24,772 nucleotides of DNA from Chloroflexi bacterium UBA4736. Lineage in GTDB: Bacteria > Chloroflexota > Dormibacteria > Dormibacterales > Dormibacteraceae. A program made the translations under genes and the position numbers. The DNA is taken from positions 28,748 through 53,519 of the forward strand of contig DHIW01000002.1 in the NCBI GenBank assembly GCA_002404015.1, in the 5' to 3' direction. Shown here one piece after another: positions 18,169-24,616 of the stretch. A model generated the notes under the pieces. It saw only the letters and a program-made list of their open reading frames with translations. It searched no databases and was not told where the DNA came from. Numbering within the stretch: position 1 is the first letter of the stretch; every line of letters begins with the position of its first letter.

Positions 18169-18715
18169 CGGTACGCGCCACCCGCCAGGCCCGATGGAAG
18201 CCGCGCGCCGTGAGCCCGCGTTCGGACGCCCAGCGCTCGAGCGCGCGCCGGGCGGGCGGGTCGAGCGCGGCGTGGCGGCGCAGCTCGGCCACCCGCAGCG
18301 ATCCGTTGAGCCCCGCCTGCCGGGCGTGCTGGCGGACGCGCGCCTCCAGAACGCGCGCCCTGACCACCGCCGTCGACTCCGCCTGGGGCTCCCGGCCGAG
18401 CGCCTCCAGCGGAGGCCGCGGGACCGTGACGTTCAGGTCGATCCGATCGAGCAGCGGGCCCGACAGGGCGCGCTGGTAGGCGTCGACGGCGGCCGGCGAG
18501 CAGCGGCAGGCCCGGGCGGCGTCGCCCGCCCAGCCGCACGGGCAGGGGTTGGTGGCTGCGACCAGCATGAAGCGGCAGGGATAGGCGACCGTGCCCGAGC
18601 TGCGCGTGATGCTGACCGAGCCCTGCTCCAGCGGCTGGCGCAGCGCCTGCAAGGTGGCCGAACGGAACTCCGCCAGCTCGTCCAGGAAGAGGACGCCCTG
18701 GTGGGCTCGGGAGAC
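18083..18715 (-). pseudogene. comM: ComM/YifB-family magnesium-chelatase-like AAA ATPase, 5'-truncated
   Basis: ComM is a hexameric branch-migration helicase used in natural transformation, normally about 500 aa. Only the C-terminal 210 residues remain. They read from VSRAHQGVLFLDELAEF (Walker B) through LRQPLEQGSVSITR and ATNPCPCGW, with the CRCSPAAVDAYQ and LSGPLLDRIDL motifs, into the Mg-chelatase C-terminal domain. Upstream of the GTC-TCC codons (18718-18713) the same frame meets a TAA at once. The N-terminal domain and Walker A are absent from the rest of the window. So the gene is broken at about 18715, by an insertion, deletion or assembly join. The remaining reading frame is intact to its TGA at 18083, suggesting a recent break. 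Confidence 0.85.
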
Positions 18716-18840
18716 AGATTGTTATCAGACGACACCAGCTCGCACGGCATGGTGGCTCCGCTCTTTCACTACCGCCAGCGAGGTCGGTTCGGGCAGTGTC
18801 GACGCGTCGATAAGTCCAGCGGGCCGCTACCCTGCTCGCC
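18716..18840. other. island left junction and upstream region of the coiled-coil membrane gene
   Basis: 125 bp without a gene. The comM homology stops at its left edge. A TACCCT hexamer (18828-18833) lies exactly 7 nt before the GTG at 18841, the spacing expected for a leaderless transcript; no convincing -35 accompanies it. I found no inverted repeats or target-site duplication that would mark a transposon end. Confidence 0.35.
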
Positions 18841-19377
18841 GTGCTCTCATCGGGCGACTGGATCGCGATCACCGTGGCCCTGCTCGCCAGCGCTGTCACG
18901 GTTGGCTCCACCATGTTCATTCAGTCACGCGAGGATCGCCGGGCTCGCGAGGCCGAGGCTTGGCGGCGAGCGACCGAGAAGCGGCGGCGGGTCGAGGCCA
19001 GCTTCCGGACCATCCTGCTCGACGCCGGGCTCATGGAGGGTATGGTCGGCATCTTCAACTGGAAGCGCGACGATGCCCGCACAGAGGAGGAGCGCGCCGA
19101 CCTCTACGCCACCATTCGCCGAATCCAGACCGATCTCCAGGCGGCCGTGGCCAGCCTCACGCTGGAGGGCATCACCGAGCCGGTGGAGAAGGTCAACGAG
19201 GTGTTCGGCCATTTCACCCAATTCCGGTACGGGTTGGCGCGCCTTGGCCAGCCTGGCGAACCGGCCGATCTGACGAAGGAGATGTATGAGCACACGAAAG
19301 AGATCGCGCGTCTCCGAAAACAACTGGACGCTGAGCTGCCGGGCGTCCTCAAGTTGATCGAACCGGACGAGCCATGA
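18841..19377 (+). CDS. hypothetical membrane-anchored coiled-coil protein
   Basis: 178 aa, GTG start. One N-terminal transmembrane helix (about residues 7-27, ITVALLASAVTVGSTMFI) is followed by a highly charged helix (QSREDRRAREAEAWRRATEKRRR) and further amphipathic helices to the end. The arrangement resembles many small bacterial membrane proteins with a TM helix and a cytosolic helical domain, but I do not recognise the family. Codon use is high-GC3 and the frame is clean, supporting a real gene. There is no Shine-Dalgarno; a leaderless start from TACCCT is possible. It is the first gene after the comM break. Confidence 0.65.
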   Translation: MLSSGDWIAITVALLASAVTVGSTMFIQSREDRRAREAEAWRRATEKRRRVEASFRTILLDAGLMEGMVGIFNWKRDDARTEEERADLYATIRRIQTDLQAAVASLTLEGITEPVEKVNEVFGHFTQFRYGLARLGQPGEPADLTKEMYEHTKEIARLRKQLDAELPGVLKLIEPDEP

Positions 19378-19560
19378 CGACCGTGATCCATCGGTCTAGC
19401 TAGGATCGGCGGCATCAGCAACAGCGTCCTCGCTTTGATCGGCACGCTCCTCGGCGCCGGAGACGAATTGTTACGGGCTGAGTGGAGGCCGACATGTGGT
19501 CCCTCGGTCCTGGCGGAAAAGGCCCACTCCCGAAGGTCGAGTGGATCAAAATGGCAGGCG
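19378..19560. other. 183-bp intergenic region
   Basis: The frame of the next gene stays open upstream to about 19400, so a longer product starting at a TTG (19435) is formally possible. The translated extension looks non-conserved and the ATG at 19561 is preferred. TAGGAT near 19402 resembles a -10 box. Nothing else is recognised. Confidence 0.3.
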
Positions 19561-19833
19561 ATGCCTGAACAGGACAGCCTCGGACTGCGGGTTCTGATCA
19601 CCATCGAGGAGTTGCTGCGCGAGAGACACCCGGATCAACCGCCCGTGGACACCGCTAGAGTGCTTCAGCGGATGCGGCTGGACCCTGACAGTCGTGATGA
19701 TGTGGCCAGCGCCATGAGCCAGTTGCTCGATGACGGATGCGTACACGGCAAGGAGTTGAGGGGCGACGTCAAGGTGATGGATGTAACGGTCACGGCCATC
19801 ACCGAGGCGGGGTTAGAGCTTCTCCCGGGCTAG
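19561..19833 (+). CDS. small hypothetical protein, winged-helix-like
   Basis: 90 aa. It begins MPEQDSLGLRVLITIEELLRER and ends VKVMDVTVTAITEAGLELLPG. The helical first half, a middle segment AMSQLLDDGCVHGKEL and a beta-hairpin ending in IT-x-x-G-x-x-LL fit a compact winged-helix fold of the kind found in small phage and island proteins. DNA binding is inferred from fold resemblance only. No strong Shine-Dalgarno. It lies between the two comM fragments with the coiled-coil membrane gene and on the same strand. Confidence 0.55.
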   Translation: MPEQDSLGLRVLITIEELLRERHPDQPPVDTARVLQRMRLDPDSRDDVASAMSQLLDDGCVHGKELRGDVKVMDVTVTAITEAGLELLPG

Positions 19834-19843
19834 CGAGTCCGGC

Positions 19844-20003
19844 CCTCCGCCCACCCGCACGGGCATTGGTTGGTAGCGGCCACCAGCGTGAAGCGGCAGG
19901 GATAGGCGACCGTACTCGCGCTGCGCGCAAGATGCTGACGCGGCCAGGTTTCAGCGGCTGGCGGAGCGCCTGGAGGGGTGTCGGGTTGAAACTCGGCGAA
20001 CCC
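19844..20003 (-). pseudogene. diverged, decayed second copy of a comM internal fragment
   Basis: About 160 bp aligns with comM 18520-18680 in the same orientation at roughly 80 percent by eye, including a 25-bp identical core (19889-19913 equals 18568-18592). Minus-strand translation gives STVAYPCRFTLVAATNQC followed by PCGW, against GTVAYPCRFMLVAATNPC and PCGW in comM. Further toward the comM 5' side the frame shifts, but AEF of LDELAEF is still legible. No start, and no Walker B. It is not the missing 5' half of comM: it repeats the part that is still present. So it comes from another comM copy, or from a duplication old enough to have drifted. Confidence 0.85.
19889..19913. repeat. 25-bp direct repeat shared with comM (18568-18592)
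   Basis: The two copies are identical and 1.3 kb apart in the same orientation. They bracket the comM break, the coiled-coil membrane gene and the winged-helix-like gene, so recombination between them could delete that block. Confidence 0.85.
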
Positions 20004-20030
20004 TGTCAGTGCGGCGATCAACGCCCACGA

Positions 20031-20639
20031 TCAGCCCGTCGCGATTACATGCCAGCCGCATTCGGAGTTCATCACCAAATAGAAGGTGCCGCCCGTGTGA
20101 TAGTGCTCCACGTCGTTGCCCTTGGCACCCAATTGGTTAATAGGCGCGTTCTGAAAGCTGAGAGTTCCGTCACCGTTGTAAACGAACACTTCGAAGTTGC
20201 CCTGGGAGCCGAAGTTGGAGCAGTCGTAGCTCCAGGTCAGATCCCAGTCCCTGGCAGCCGTGAACTTCTGAGTTGTCTTGCTTCCGGAGCCGGAAAGGTC
20301 GAGGAGGGTCTGCGGTTGGCGGGCCGGGGTCGGGGTTGCTTTGGTGGTCGTGGGACTTGCTGTTGCCTTGTCAGGCGCAGCGGGTACTGATTGCTTAGGC
20401 GACGCGGCGGACGCGGCTATGACAATGATTATTGCCAGGGCAATCAGGCCGCCACAGCCAATGGCGAGGTTGCGACCGAGGTGACCCTTTCTCTGCACAA
20501 CGGCCGTTGCCACTGGGGGTCCGGGTGGGCCGGTCGGTGGCGGAGGGGTCGGTGCTTGGCTGGCAGGAACCCATGCCTGACCATCCCACCACCACTTGCG
20601 GTCGTCCGACCACTGTCCGCCGCCCGGTGGCTGTGCCAC
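20031..20639 (-). CDS. membrane-anchored protein with N-terminal WWDG (DUF2510-like) motif and extracytoplasmic beta domain
   Basis: 202 aa. The N-terminus carries DDRKWWWDGQAWVPA, the short WWDG-type motif of DUF2510-like proteins, then a Pro-rich linker. One transmembrane helix follows (LAIGCGGLIALAIIIVIAASAA), then a Ser/Thr/Pro/Ala linker. The C-terminal domain reads FTAARDWDLTWSYDCSNFG, then NFEVFVYNGDG and FYLVMNSECGWHV. It holds a Cys pair and looks like the small secreted beta-sandwich seen in actinobacterial and Chloroflexota lipoprotein-like proteins. Function unknown. The start is GTG at 20639, set by a near-perfect Shine-Dalgarno; a longer upstream frame exists but lacks one. It ends just after the decayed comM piece. 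Confidence 0.75.
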   Translation of the reverse strand: MAQPPGGGQWSDDRKWWWDGQAWVPASQAPTPPPPTGPPGPPVATAVVQRKGHLGRNLAIGCGGLIALAIIIVIAASAASPKQSVPAAPDKATASPTTTKATPTPARQPQTLLDLSGSGSKTTQKFTAARDWDLTWSYDCSNFGSQGNFEVFVYNGDGTLSFQNAPINQLGAKGNDVEHYHTGGTFYLVMNSECGWHVIATG

Positions 20640-20830
20640 TACCCCCCTCCTTATAAGCCTCGCGTAAGGCCTGGTTGCATTCTCGGTCGGACAACTGCTG
20701 CCGTCAAGTAACCGGCTAAACGCTCGGTGCTCGTCATCGACCTCCAAGGAACGACTTGTCGGCGGCCTGAACCGGCCCCGGCACTCGACTGCCCACCCCC
20801 GGCTGTCATATCCTCGCTGGCACTTCTCTC
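20640..20830. other. divergent intergenic region
   Basis: About 190 bp between the WWDG membrane gene and the plus-strand membrane gene. Apart from the ribosome site above, a TTATAA stretch immediately precedes the SD. On the plus strand TATCCT near 20808 could be a weak -10 for the gene at 20831. No repeat or RNA gene recognised. Confidence 0.3.
20642..20652 (-). promoter_or_regulatory. strong Shine-Dalgarno for the WWDG membrane protein
   Basis: The mRNA reads AAGGAGGGGGG with the AGGAGG core 6 nt from the GTG at 20639. This decides the start over an in-frame longer version. Confidence 0.75.
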
Positions 20831-21235
20831 ATGATCCGCTGGCTAGGCCCGCTCGCGATTCTCTTCGCTGGGATTCTCCTCGGCATGCTTATCCTCGCTG
20901 CCCTCGGCAATCCGGCCTTCGTTCGGAGCGATGCTTTGATCGGCGCTGGCATAGGCGCGGCAGGAGCGATCTTCGGAGGTTGGCTGGGGTCGTACATCTT
21001 GCGGCGTGCAGACGACGACCGTGACGCACGTCGGCGAGGCGCGGAGCAGGAACAGACACGACGGGCGGCGTCCGGCGCTTTGCGGGCTGTCCGCGAGGAA
21101 GCAGCCGGGAACGCAGTCGACATCCAGCGCCTTCTGGACGGCGGCCGCGAGGCAACCACCGAGCAGCTCTGCGACTGCGCGAGGTGTGGTGGCTGCTTGT
21201 CGACGCGATTCGGGCATCCTAGCGGGGCGGGTTGA
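20831..21235 (+). CDS. hypothetical protein with two N-terminal transmembrane helices, possibly frameshifted near its end
   Basis: 134 aa as read. Two hydrophobic segments (about residues 5-27 and 36-57, the latter with a Gly-rich GAGIGAAGAIFGGWLGSYI) precede a charged helix (RRADDDRDARRRGAEQEQT) and ALRAVREEAAGNAVDIQRLL. The last 22 residues are unusual (CDCARCGG). In another frame the same DNA reads ALRLREVWWLLVDAIRAS then TAG at 21220-21222, a far more plausible helical ending. That stop shares a CTAG with the convergent gene. I suspect a single-base indel between about 21130 and 21170. Family not recognised. It resembles the 18841 gene in layout (membrane helix plus charged helix). Confidence 0.55.
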   Translation: MIRWLGPLAILFAGILLGMLILAALGNPAFVRSDALIGAGIGAAGAIFGGWLGSYILRRADDDRDARRRGAEQEQTRRAASGALRAVREEAAGNAVDIQRLLDGGREATTEQLCDCARCGGCLSTRFGHPSGAG

Positions 21236-21728
21236 CCGCTCCGCTGGGGACCACGCCCACCGGTCCGCCCATGTCGGCGTCGCTGATCAGGCGGTCGCTG
21301 AAGACCGGCGGTGCGGGGTCTACGGCCAGCACGTCCGAGAGGATGATGCCGCCGCCCTTGGTTTCAGGGCCACCCGTGACGATCAGGGAGCCACCTGAGG
21401 TCTTGGCCGCCTGGGTGCCCAGGGCGGTGCCCTGGGCCGGATTGAAAAAGGTCAACGGGGTCCCGTCCGGCTTGGTGTTGGCGGGCAGCACGTGCGCGCC
21501 CCGCCCGCGCCCGGGAGGCTGGACGGCCCCGGCCGCGATGCCCCGCTTGACGGTCAGCTTGCCCAGACCCCGCTTGACCGTCAGCTTGCCCATGCCGAGG
21601 GCTTCCTGGCCGACGTCCTGGGGGTTGGCCGGGTCATGGCCCCCCGCTTCGACAACGATGGTCTCTTCGGTCAGTCGGTCGGTCTCTTGGAAGCCGGGCT
21701 GGTTACGCTGCCTGTCAGTCACATTCAT
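21219..21728 (-). CDS. hypothetical phage-region protein with internal 9-residue tandem repeat
   Basis: 169 aa, low complexity, rich in Gly, Pro and Thr, with no predicted transmembrane helix. Two consecutive copies of GKLTVKRG come from a 27-bp tandem duplication (21541-21594). The second half contains TPLTFFNPAQGTALGTQAAK and LIVTGGPETKGGGIILSDVL. Function unknown. The ATG at 21728 follows the HTH gene's TGA by one base and is preceded by GAGGAGG, so translation is coupled to that gene. It could be a small structural or scaffold-type phage protein; this is a guess from position only. Confidence 0.6.
   Translation of the reverse strand: MNVTDRQRNQPGFQETDRLTEETIVVEAGGHDPANPQDVGQEALGMGKLTVKRGLGKLTVKRGIAAGAVQPPGRGRGAHVLPANTKPDGTPLTFFNPAQGTALGTQAAKTSGGSLIVTGGPETKGGGIILSDVLAVDPAPPVFSDRLISDADMGGPVGVVPSGAVNPPR
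21541..21594. repeat. 27-bp tandem duplication (2 units) inside a coding sequence
   Basis: Units 21541-21567 and 21568-21594 differ at three positions. The length is a multiple of three, so the duplication adds nine residues and keeps the frame. Confidence 0.85.
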
Positions 21729-21729
21729 G

Positions 21730-22299
21730 TCATGCCTCCTCGGCGATATGGGGTGGGAGGGCGCGCTGCGCCACTTCAGCAGCGGCCAGTTCGTCCTCCA
21801 GCGAGGCCGCCAACATGGCGGCCGACTCGGTCATCAAGGCCGGGCTGAAGAGGACGCCGACCCGGGCTTCGTGCTCGTGTTTGACGCGGTCGCGGCGACC
21901 CCACTCCGCTGGCCAGCGCCGCTCAAGCGTCCAGCCCGCAGCCTGCCAGTTGGTGGGCATCGCTGAGCGGATGACCGAGAGTAGCCCCCTTTTGCAGACG
22001 GTCTCGGCGTCGCGGATGGCGTCGCCGACCACGGGTACGCTGTCACGCCAGGTGAAGTACGCAGACCGGCCGATCCCGGCTGCAGCGGCGGCATCATTCG
22101 GATAGAGGCCTTCCTCAATCGCTCGGAGCAGGGCGCGCATCCGGTCACTGTCGCAATACAGCGGGAGTCTGCCGACCCGCTTACCGTGCTCGTCCAGGCG
22201 GCGGGGGTCGGCGGTTGACCAGTCGTGGCCCATATACCACGGGTCGCCCTGGTCCAGTGGCGGCCGAGTGTCGTCGTCAGTCACGGAGTTCTCAGCCAC
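21730..22299 (-). CDS. helix-turn-helix protein resembling phage terminase small subunit
   Basis: 189 aa from the GTG at 22299, which overlaps the prohead protease stop by 8 nt and has GAGGAA 8 nt upstream. A helix-turn-helix lies in LLRAIEEGLYPNDAAAAAGI with GRSAYFTWRD. It is followed by the helix EAETVCKRGLL-type region and AAGWTLERRWPAEWGRRDRV, a pattern I associate with small-terminase-like and phage-encoded HTH proteins. In that role it would recognise viral DNA for packaging. The large terminase that should accompany it is not in the window. A host-type regulator is less likely given its location within the phage-like string. The C-terminal 45 residues are helical and Ala/Glu rich. Confidence 0.6.
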   Translation of the reverse strand: MAENSVTDDDTRPPLDQGDPWYMGHDWSTADPRRLDEHGKRVGRLPLYCDSDRMRALLRAIEEGLYPNDAAAAAGIGRSAYFTWRDSVPVVGDAIRDAETVCKRGLLSVIRSAMPTNWQAAGWTLERRWPAEWGRRDRVKHEHEARVGVLFSPALMTESAAMLAASLEDELAAAEVAQRALPPHIAEEA

Positions 22300-23263
22300 G
22301 ACGGAGTTCCTCGAAGGCTGCCGCAATCAGTCCGGCGATCCGGTTCCGGGACTCGATCCCGGCGAAATCGATCGCTCCTTGGGGGGCCAAAAAGCCCGGA
22401 AAACGGGGCGGATTGAGGGCGGGGGGTTCGATCACTCGATCGGCGCTCGGAGCAGCTTGGCTGACCGTCGGGCTGGTCGAGTCCTGGTCGCTGACCGTGG
22501 CGTCAAAAAGCGCGTCCGCGTTGGCCGGGATCGAGACCAGGCTGACCTCATAGATGTCGATTGAACTGACCAGGGCAGGCGCGTCCGTGGAGCGGTGGAA
22601 AATCCCACCAACGCTGAGCCCCCGCCGGAGGCCGCGCTTGATGTCGTTAAAAGCGGTCACCTTCCAGGGCTCTTCGTCCGGCCCAGGCTTGGGAATAAAA
22701 GCCTCGACATGAAGCCCGACATCGTCGGTCTGGGCGTCGGTAATCGACCCCATAATCTGGTTGCGCTGGTGGTCCAAAAGCAGGACCGGGTTGTCTTCGA
22801 GATAGCTCGTCAGGGACGGGTTGTCAAAAGCATCGGGGGCGACCGTATCGCCGTCCCGATCCTCGGCCCAGGTGGTGGCGTAGCCCGTGATGTAGAGCCC
22901 GCCAGTGGGCCTCTCCTGACCGACCTCGCCGACCGTGGCGGCGGGCCGCTCTTGGTAGGCGGCCACGATCGACTTGCCAGCGAGCTGGCTGGCCTTCAGG
23001 GAGCGCCTGGAGATGCGGTCGTCTAGGCGCTGGTCGGCGCGCGCCGTGACCCGCTCAGCCTGCGCTCGCCGCTCGGCCTTGGCTGCTGCATGTGACTCGG
23101 AAAGGCCTGTCTCCAAGACGGCACCGACACCACGAATGCCTTTCCATTCCCGATTCTGGACGCCGAGGACTGCTTTGGTCTCGATCTCAACCCATTTGCC
23201 CGCTCGCCAGCGAAAACGGCCAGCGTCGTCGGCGTCGATGACGCCGCCACTGGGAATGGCCAC
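22292..23263 (-). CDS. HK97-family prohead (capsid maturation) protease
   Basis: 323 aa. The protease domain (about residues 120-255) shows GYATTWAEDRDGDTVAPDAF, the catalytic His region NPVLLLDHQRNQIMGSI (H165), RGLRRGLSVGG with the catalytic Ser (S217), and IDIYEVSLVSIPANADAL. This matches the caudoviral procapsid protease family that trims the scaffold and capsid protein. Unusual points: about 118 extra N-terminal residues, starting with a basic/aromatic segment and then a charged helix (ESHAAAKAERRAQAERVTAR), and a C-terminal extension of about 70 residues. These may act as a scaffold or targeting part. The GTG start is 3 bp after the upstream gene's stop. No portal or major capsid gene is adjacent on either side in this window. 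Confidence 0.85.
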   Translation of the reverse strand: MAIPSGGVIDADDAGRFRWRAGKWVEIETKAVLGVQNREWKGIRGVGAVLETGLSESHAAAKAERRAQAERVTARADQRLDDRISRRSLKASQLAGKSIVAAYQERPAATVGEVGQERPTGGLYITGYATTWAEDRDGDTVAPDAFDNPSLTSYLEDNPVLLLDHQRNQIMGSITDAQTDDVGLHVEAFIPKPGPDEEPWKVTAFNDIKRGLRRGLSVGGIFHRSTDAPALVSSIDIYEVSLVSIPANADALFDATVSDQDSTSPTVSQAAPSADRVIEPPALNPPRFPGFLAPQGAIDFAGIESRNRIAGLIAAAFEELRRG

Positions 23264-23266
23264 CGG

Positions 23267-24115
23267 CTAGGCCCTCTTGGTCGCACTCCGCTGGGGCGTG
23301 AGCTTGGCCGCCAGGGCCGAGATGAAGGCATCCGAGGACAGGTAGCTGGCCACGTTGCTCAAGACACGTTCGGTGATGGCGTCGACGCTGGTCTCGGTCA
23401 CGGTCGGCGGGACCATGCGCTCCATGACCCGCTCGGTGATCTCTTCGACCGTGGGCGCGAGCTGCTGGGCTTCCTCCTCTGGGAGGGGGCCGTATTTGAT
23501 GGCGTTGTCGGGCCGGAACTGACCGTCCCGTTCGCCGCCGCACACGACACACCAGGTCATAAAAACGGGCGCGCCACGGAACCCGGTGGCCAGGCCAACT
23601 GTGTCGGCAGGTTCGACAGTGATCGTGCCGTCAGCCGCTTCCGACCACCGCCAGGCACAGACACATGGCGTGCCCGTCGGATAGGCAGGCCCGGCCGACG
23701 GCCGGGTCAGGATCTGGTCGGGTGCGACCGCAGCCGGATCGCGCTGCGCCTCGAAAGTGTCGGCGGGCAGCAGGCCCGGCAGGACTTGGTCCTGCGCGCC
23801 AGAACTCTGACCGGCGCCCATCCAGGTCGCACCCGGAGGACGCGGCCCCGGCCGACTGGCCGGTTTCGCGGAGCGGCGGCGGACGCCGCCACCACCGAGA
23901 ACCTGAGTCGACTCCAACACGATGGGGCCATCAGCAGGCGTGTCGGCGGGGATGGGACTGGGGCCGCCGGTAGCTGCCTGCTCGGCGACGTCGGCCTCAG
24001 CGGCCTCCAGGACCCTATTCCGCCCGGCCTTGAACGTGGCGGGGGCGTACTCACGGTCCGCTGGGGCCGACTGCTTGACGTGGACGACTCGGGGCTGGGT
24101 TGGGGCGGTTGCCAT
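23267..24115 (-). CDS. hypothetical protein with two Cys pairs, phage-like region
   Basis: 282 aa from the ATG at 24115 (an in-frame TTG two codons upstream is possible). The first half is Pro/Ala/Gly-rich and probably disordered. The middle holds PCVCAWRW and, about 45 residues later, WCVVCGGERDGQ; the two Cys pairs could form one zinc site. The end is helical (VEEITERVMERMV, ITERVLSNVASYLSSDAF), resembling a short coiled-coil oligomerisation tail. No family recognised. It is directly upstream of the prohead protease (3-bp gap), so it probably belongs to the same morphogenesis transcript. Confidence 0.6.
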   Translation of the reverse strand: MATAPTQPRVVHVKQSAPADREYAPATFKAGRNRVLEAAEADVAEQAATGGPSPIPADTPADGPIVLESTQVLGGGGVRRRSAKPASRPGPRPPGATWMGAGQSSGAQDQVLPGLLPADTFEAQRDPAAVAPDQILTRPSAGPAYPTGTPCVCAWRWSEAADGTITVEPADTVGLATGFRGAPVFMTWCVVCGGERDGQFRPDNAIKYGPLPEEEAQQLAPTVEEITERVMERMVPPTVTETSVDAITERVLSNVASYLSSDAFISALAAKLTPQRSATKRA

Positions 24116-24232
24116 TGGCAAATCTTAACACGCCGCAACGTTTGGCACACTATCGCTTTATGTTAGTTCACAATAACACACCCCATGCTATACTCGTCGG
24201 GGCGGGCTCAGGGAGGTCTCAGGGCGTCGGAA
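24116..24232. promoter_or_regulatory. AT-rich intergenic region with plus-strand promoter-like sequence and inverted repeat
   Basis: On the plus strand TTCACA (24167-24172) and TATACT (24189-24194) are 16 bp apart, a good sigma-70-type match. No plus-strand gene follows, so any transcript would run antisense into the 24233-24616 gene. TGTTA (24161-24165) and TAACA (24174-24178) form a short inverted repeat overlapping the -35, operator-like. For the minus-strand gene starting at 24115 I see no clear promoter. Confidence 0.45.
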
Positions 24233-24616
24233 TCAGGCTCGGCCCGGACTCTCCAAGTCGGTCTTGAGCGGGGAGCTGATCGCCGCCCGCTTGAGCCTGT
24301 CCGCGATGGACTCCCGGTCGGCGTCGGTCGCCTTCTTGGGATCGTAGATCACCAAGGTGGGCTCCTTCTGGGGTCTCGAAGCGATCCTGAAGTGTTGCCC
24401 TAGCTCTGGTGCCCACCCACAGTCACAGACCGCGAGCTTGGCCGGATTGGGTGGAGTCAGCCATATACGGGAACCCCGCTCGCCCGGTTCGCGAGTTACC
24501 GGGTAGACGTGGTTATGAACTAGCACCCTGTCGGCGGGAATGGCGTGGGGCATGCGCCTGAGGTACTCCATCACAGTCCCATCGCTAGCGGTGGCGACAT
24601 TAAGGATGTTGCTCAT
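24233..24616 (-). CDS. hypothetical protein of 127 aa
   Basis: The ATG at 24616 has a good ribosome site (GAGAGGAGC, 24634-24626 region, 9-nt spacer), supporting a real gene. The protein reads MSNILNVATASDGTVMEYLR, then IPADRVLVHNHVYPV, then GSRIWLTPPNPAKLAVCDCG followed by WAPELGQHFRI. The central VHNHV ... CDCGW segment could bind a metal through two His and two Cys. The C-terminal third is charged. I recall similar short sequences only as hypothetical proteins and assign no function. It is the first gene of the visible minus-strand string. Confidence 0.65.
   Translation of the reverse strand: MSNILNVATASDGTVMEYLRRMPHAIPADRVLVHNHVYPVTREPGERGSRIWLTPPNPAKLAVCDCGWAPELGQHFRIASRPQKEPTLVIYDPKKATDADRESIADRLKRAAISSPLKTDLESPGRA

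Noticed and set aside
18716..20030. AbaR-type (Tn7-like) insertion into comM
   Set aside because: The target gene fits, but no transposition genes, resistance genes, terminal repeats or 5-bp duplication are visible.
21541..21594. CRISPR-like repeats
   Set aside because: Two adjacent units with no spacers, inside a coding frame and in multiples of three.
24185..24403. Plus-strand 72-codon frame just after the TATACT box
   Set aside because: It overlaps the better-supported minus-strand gene and its ATG lies inside the promoter, before any transcript from it could start.
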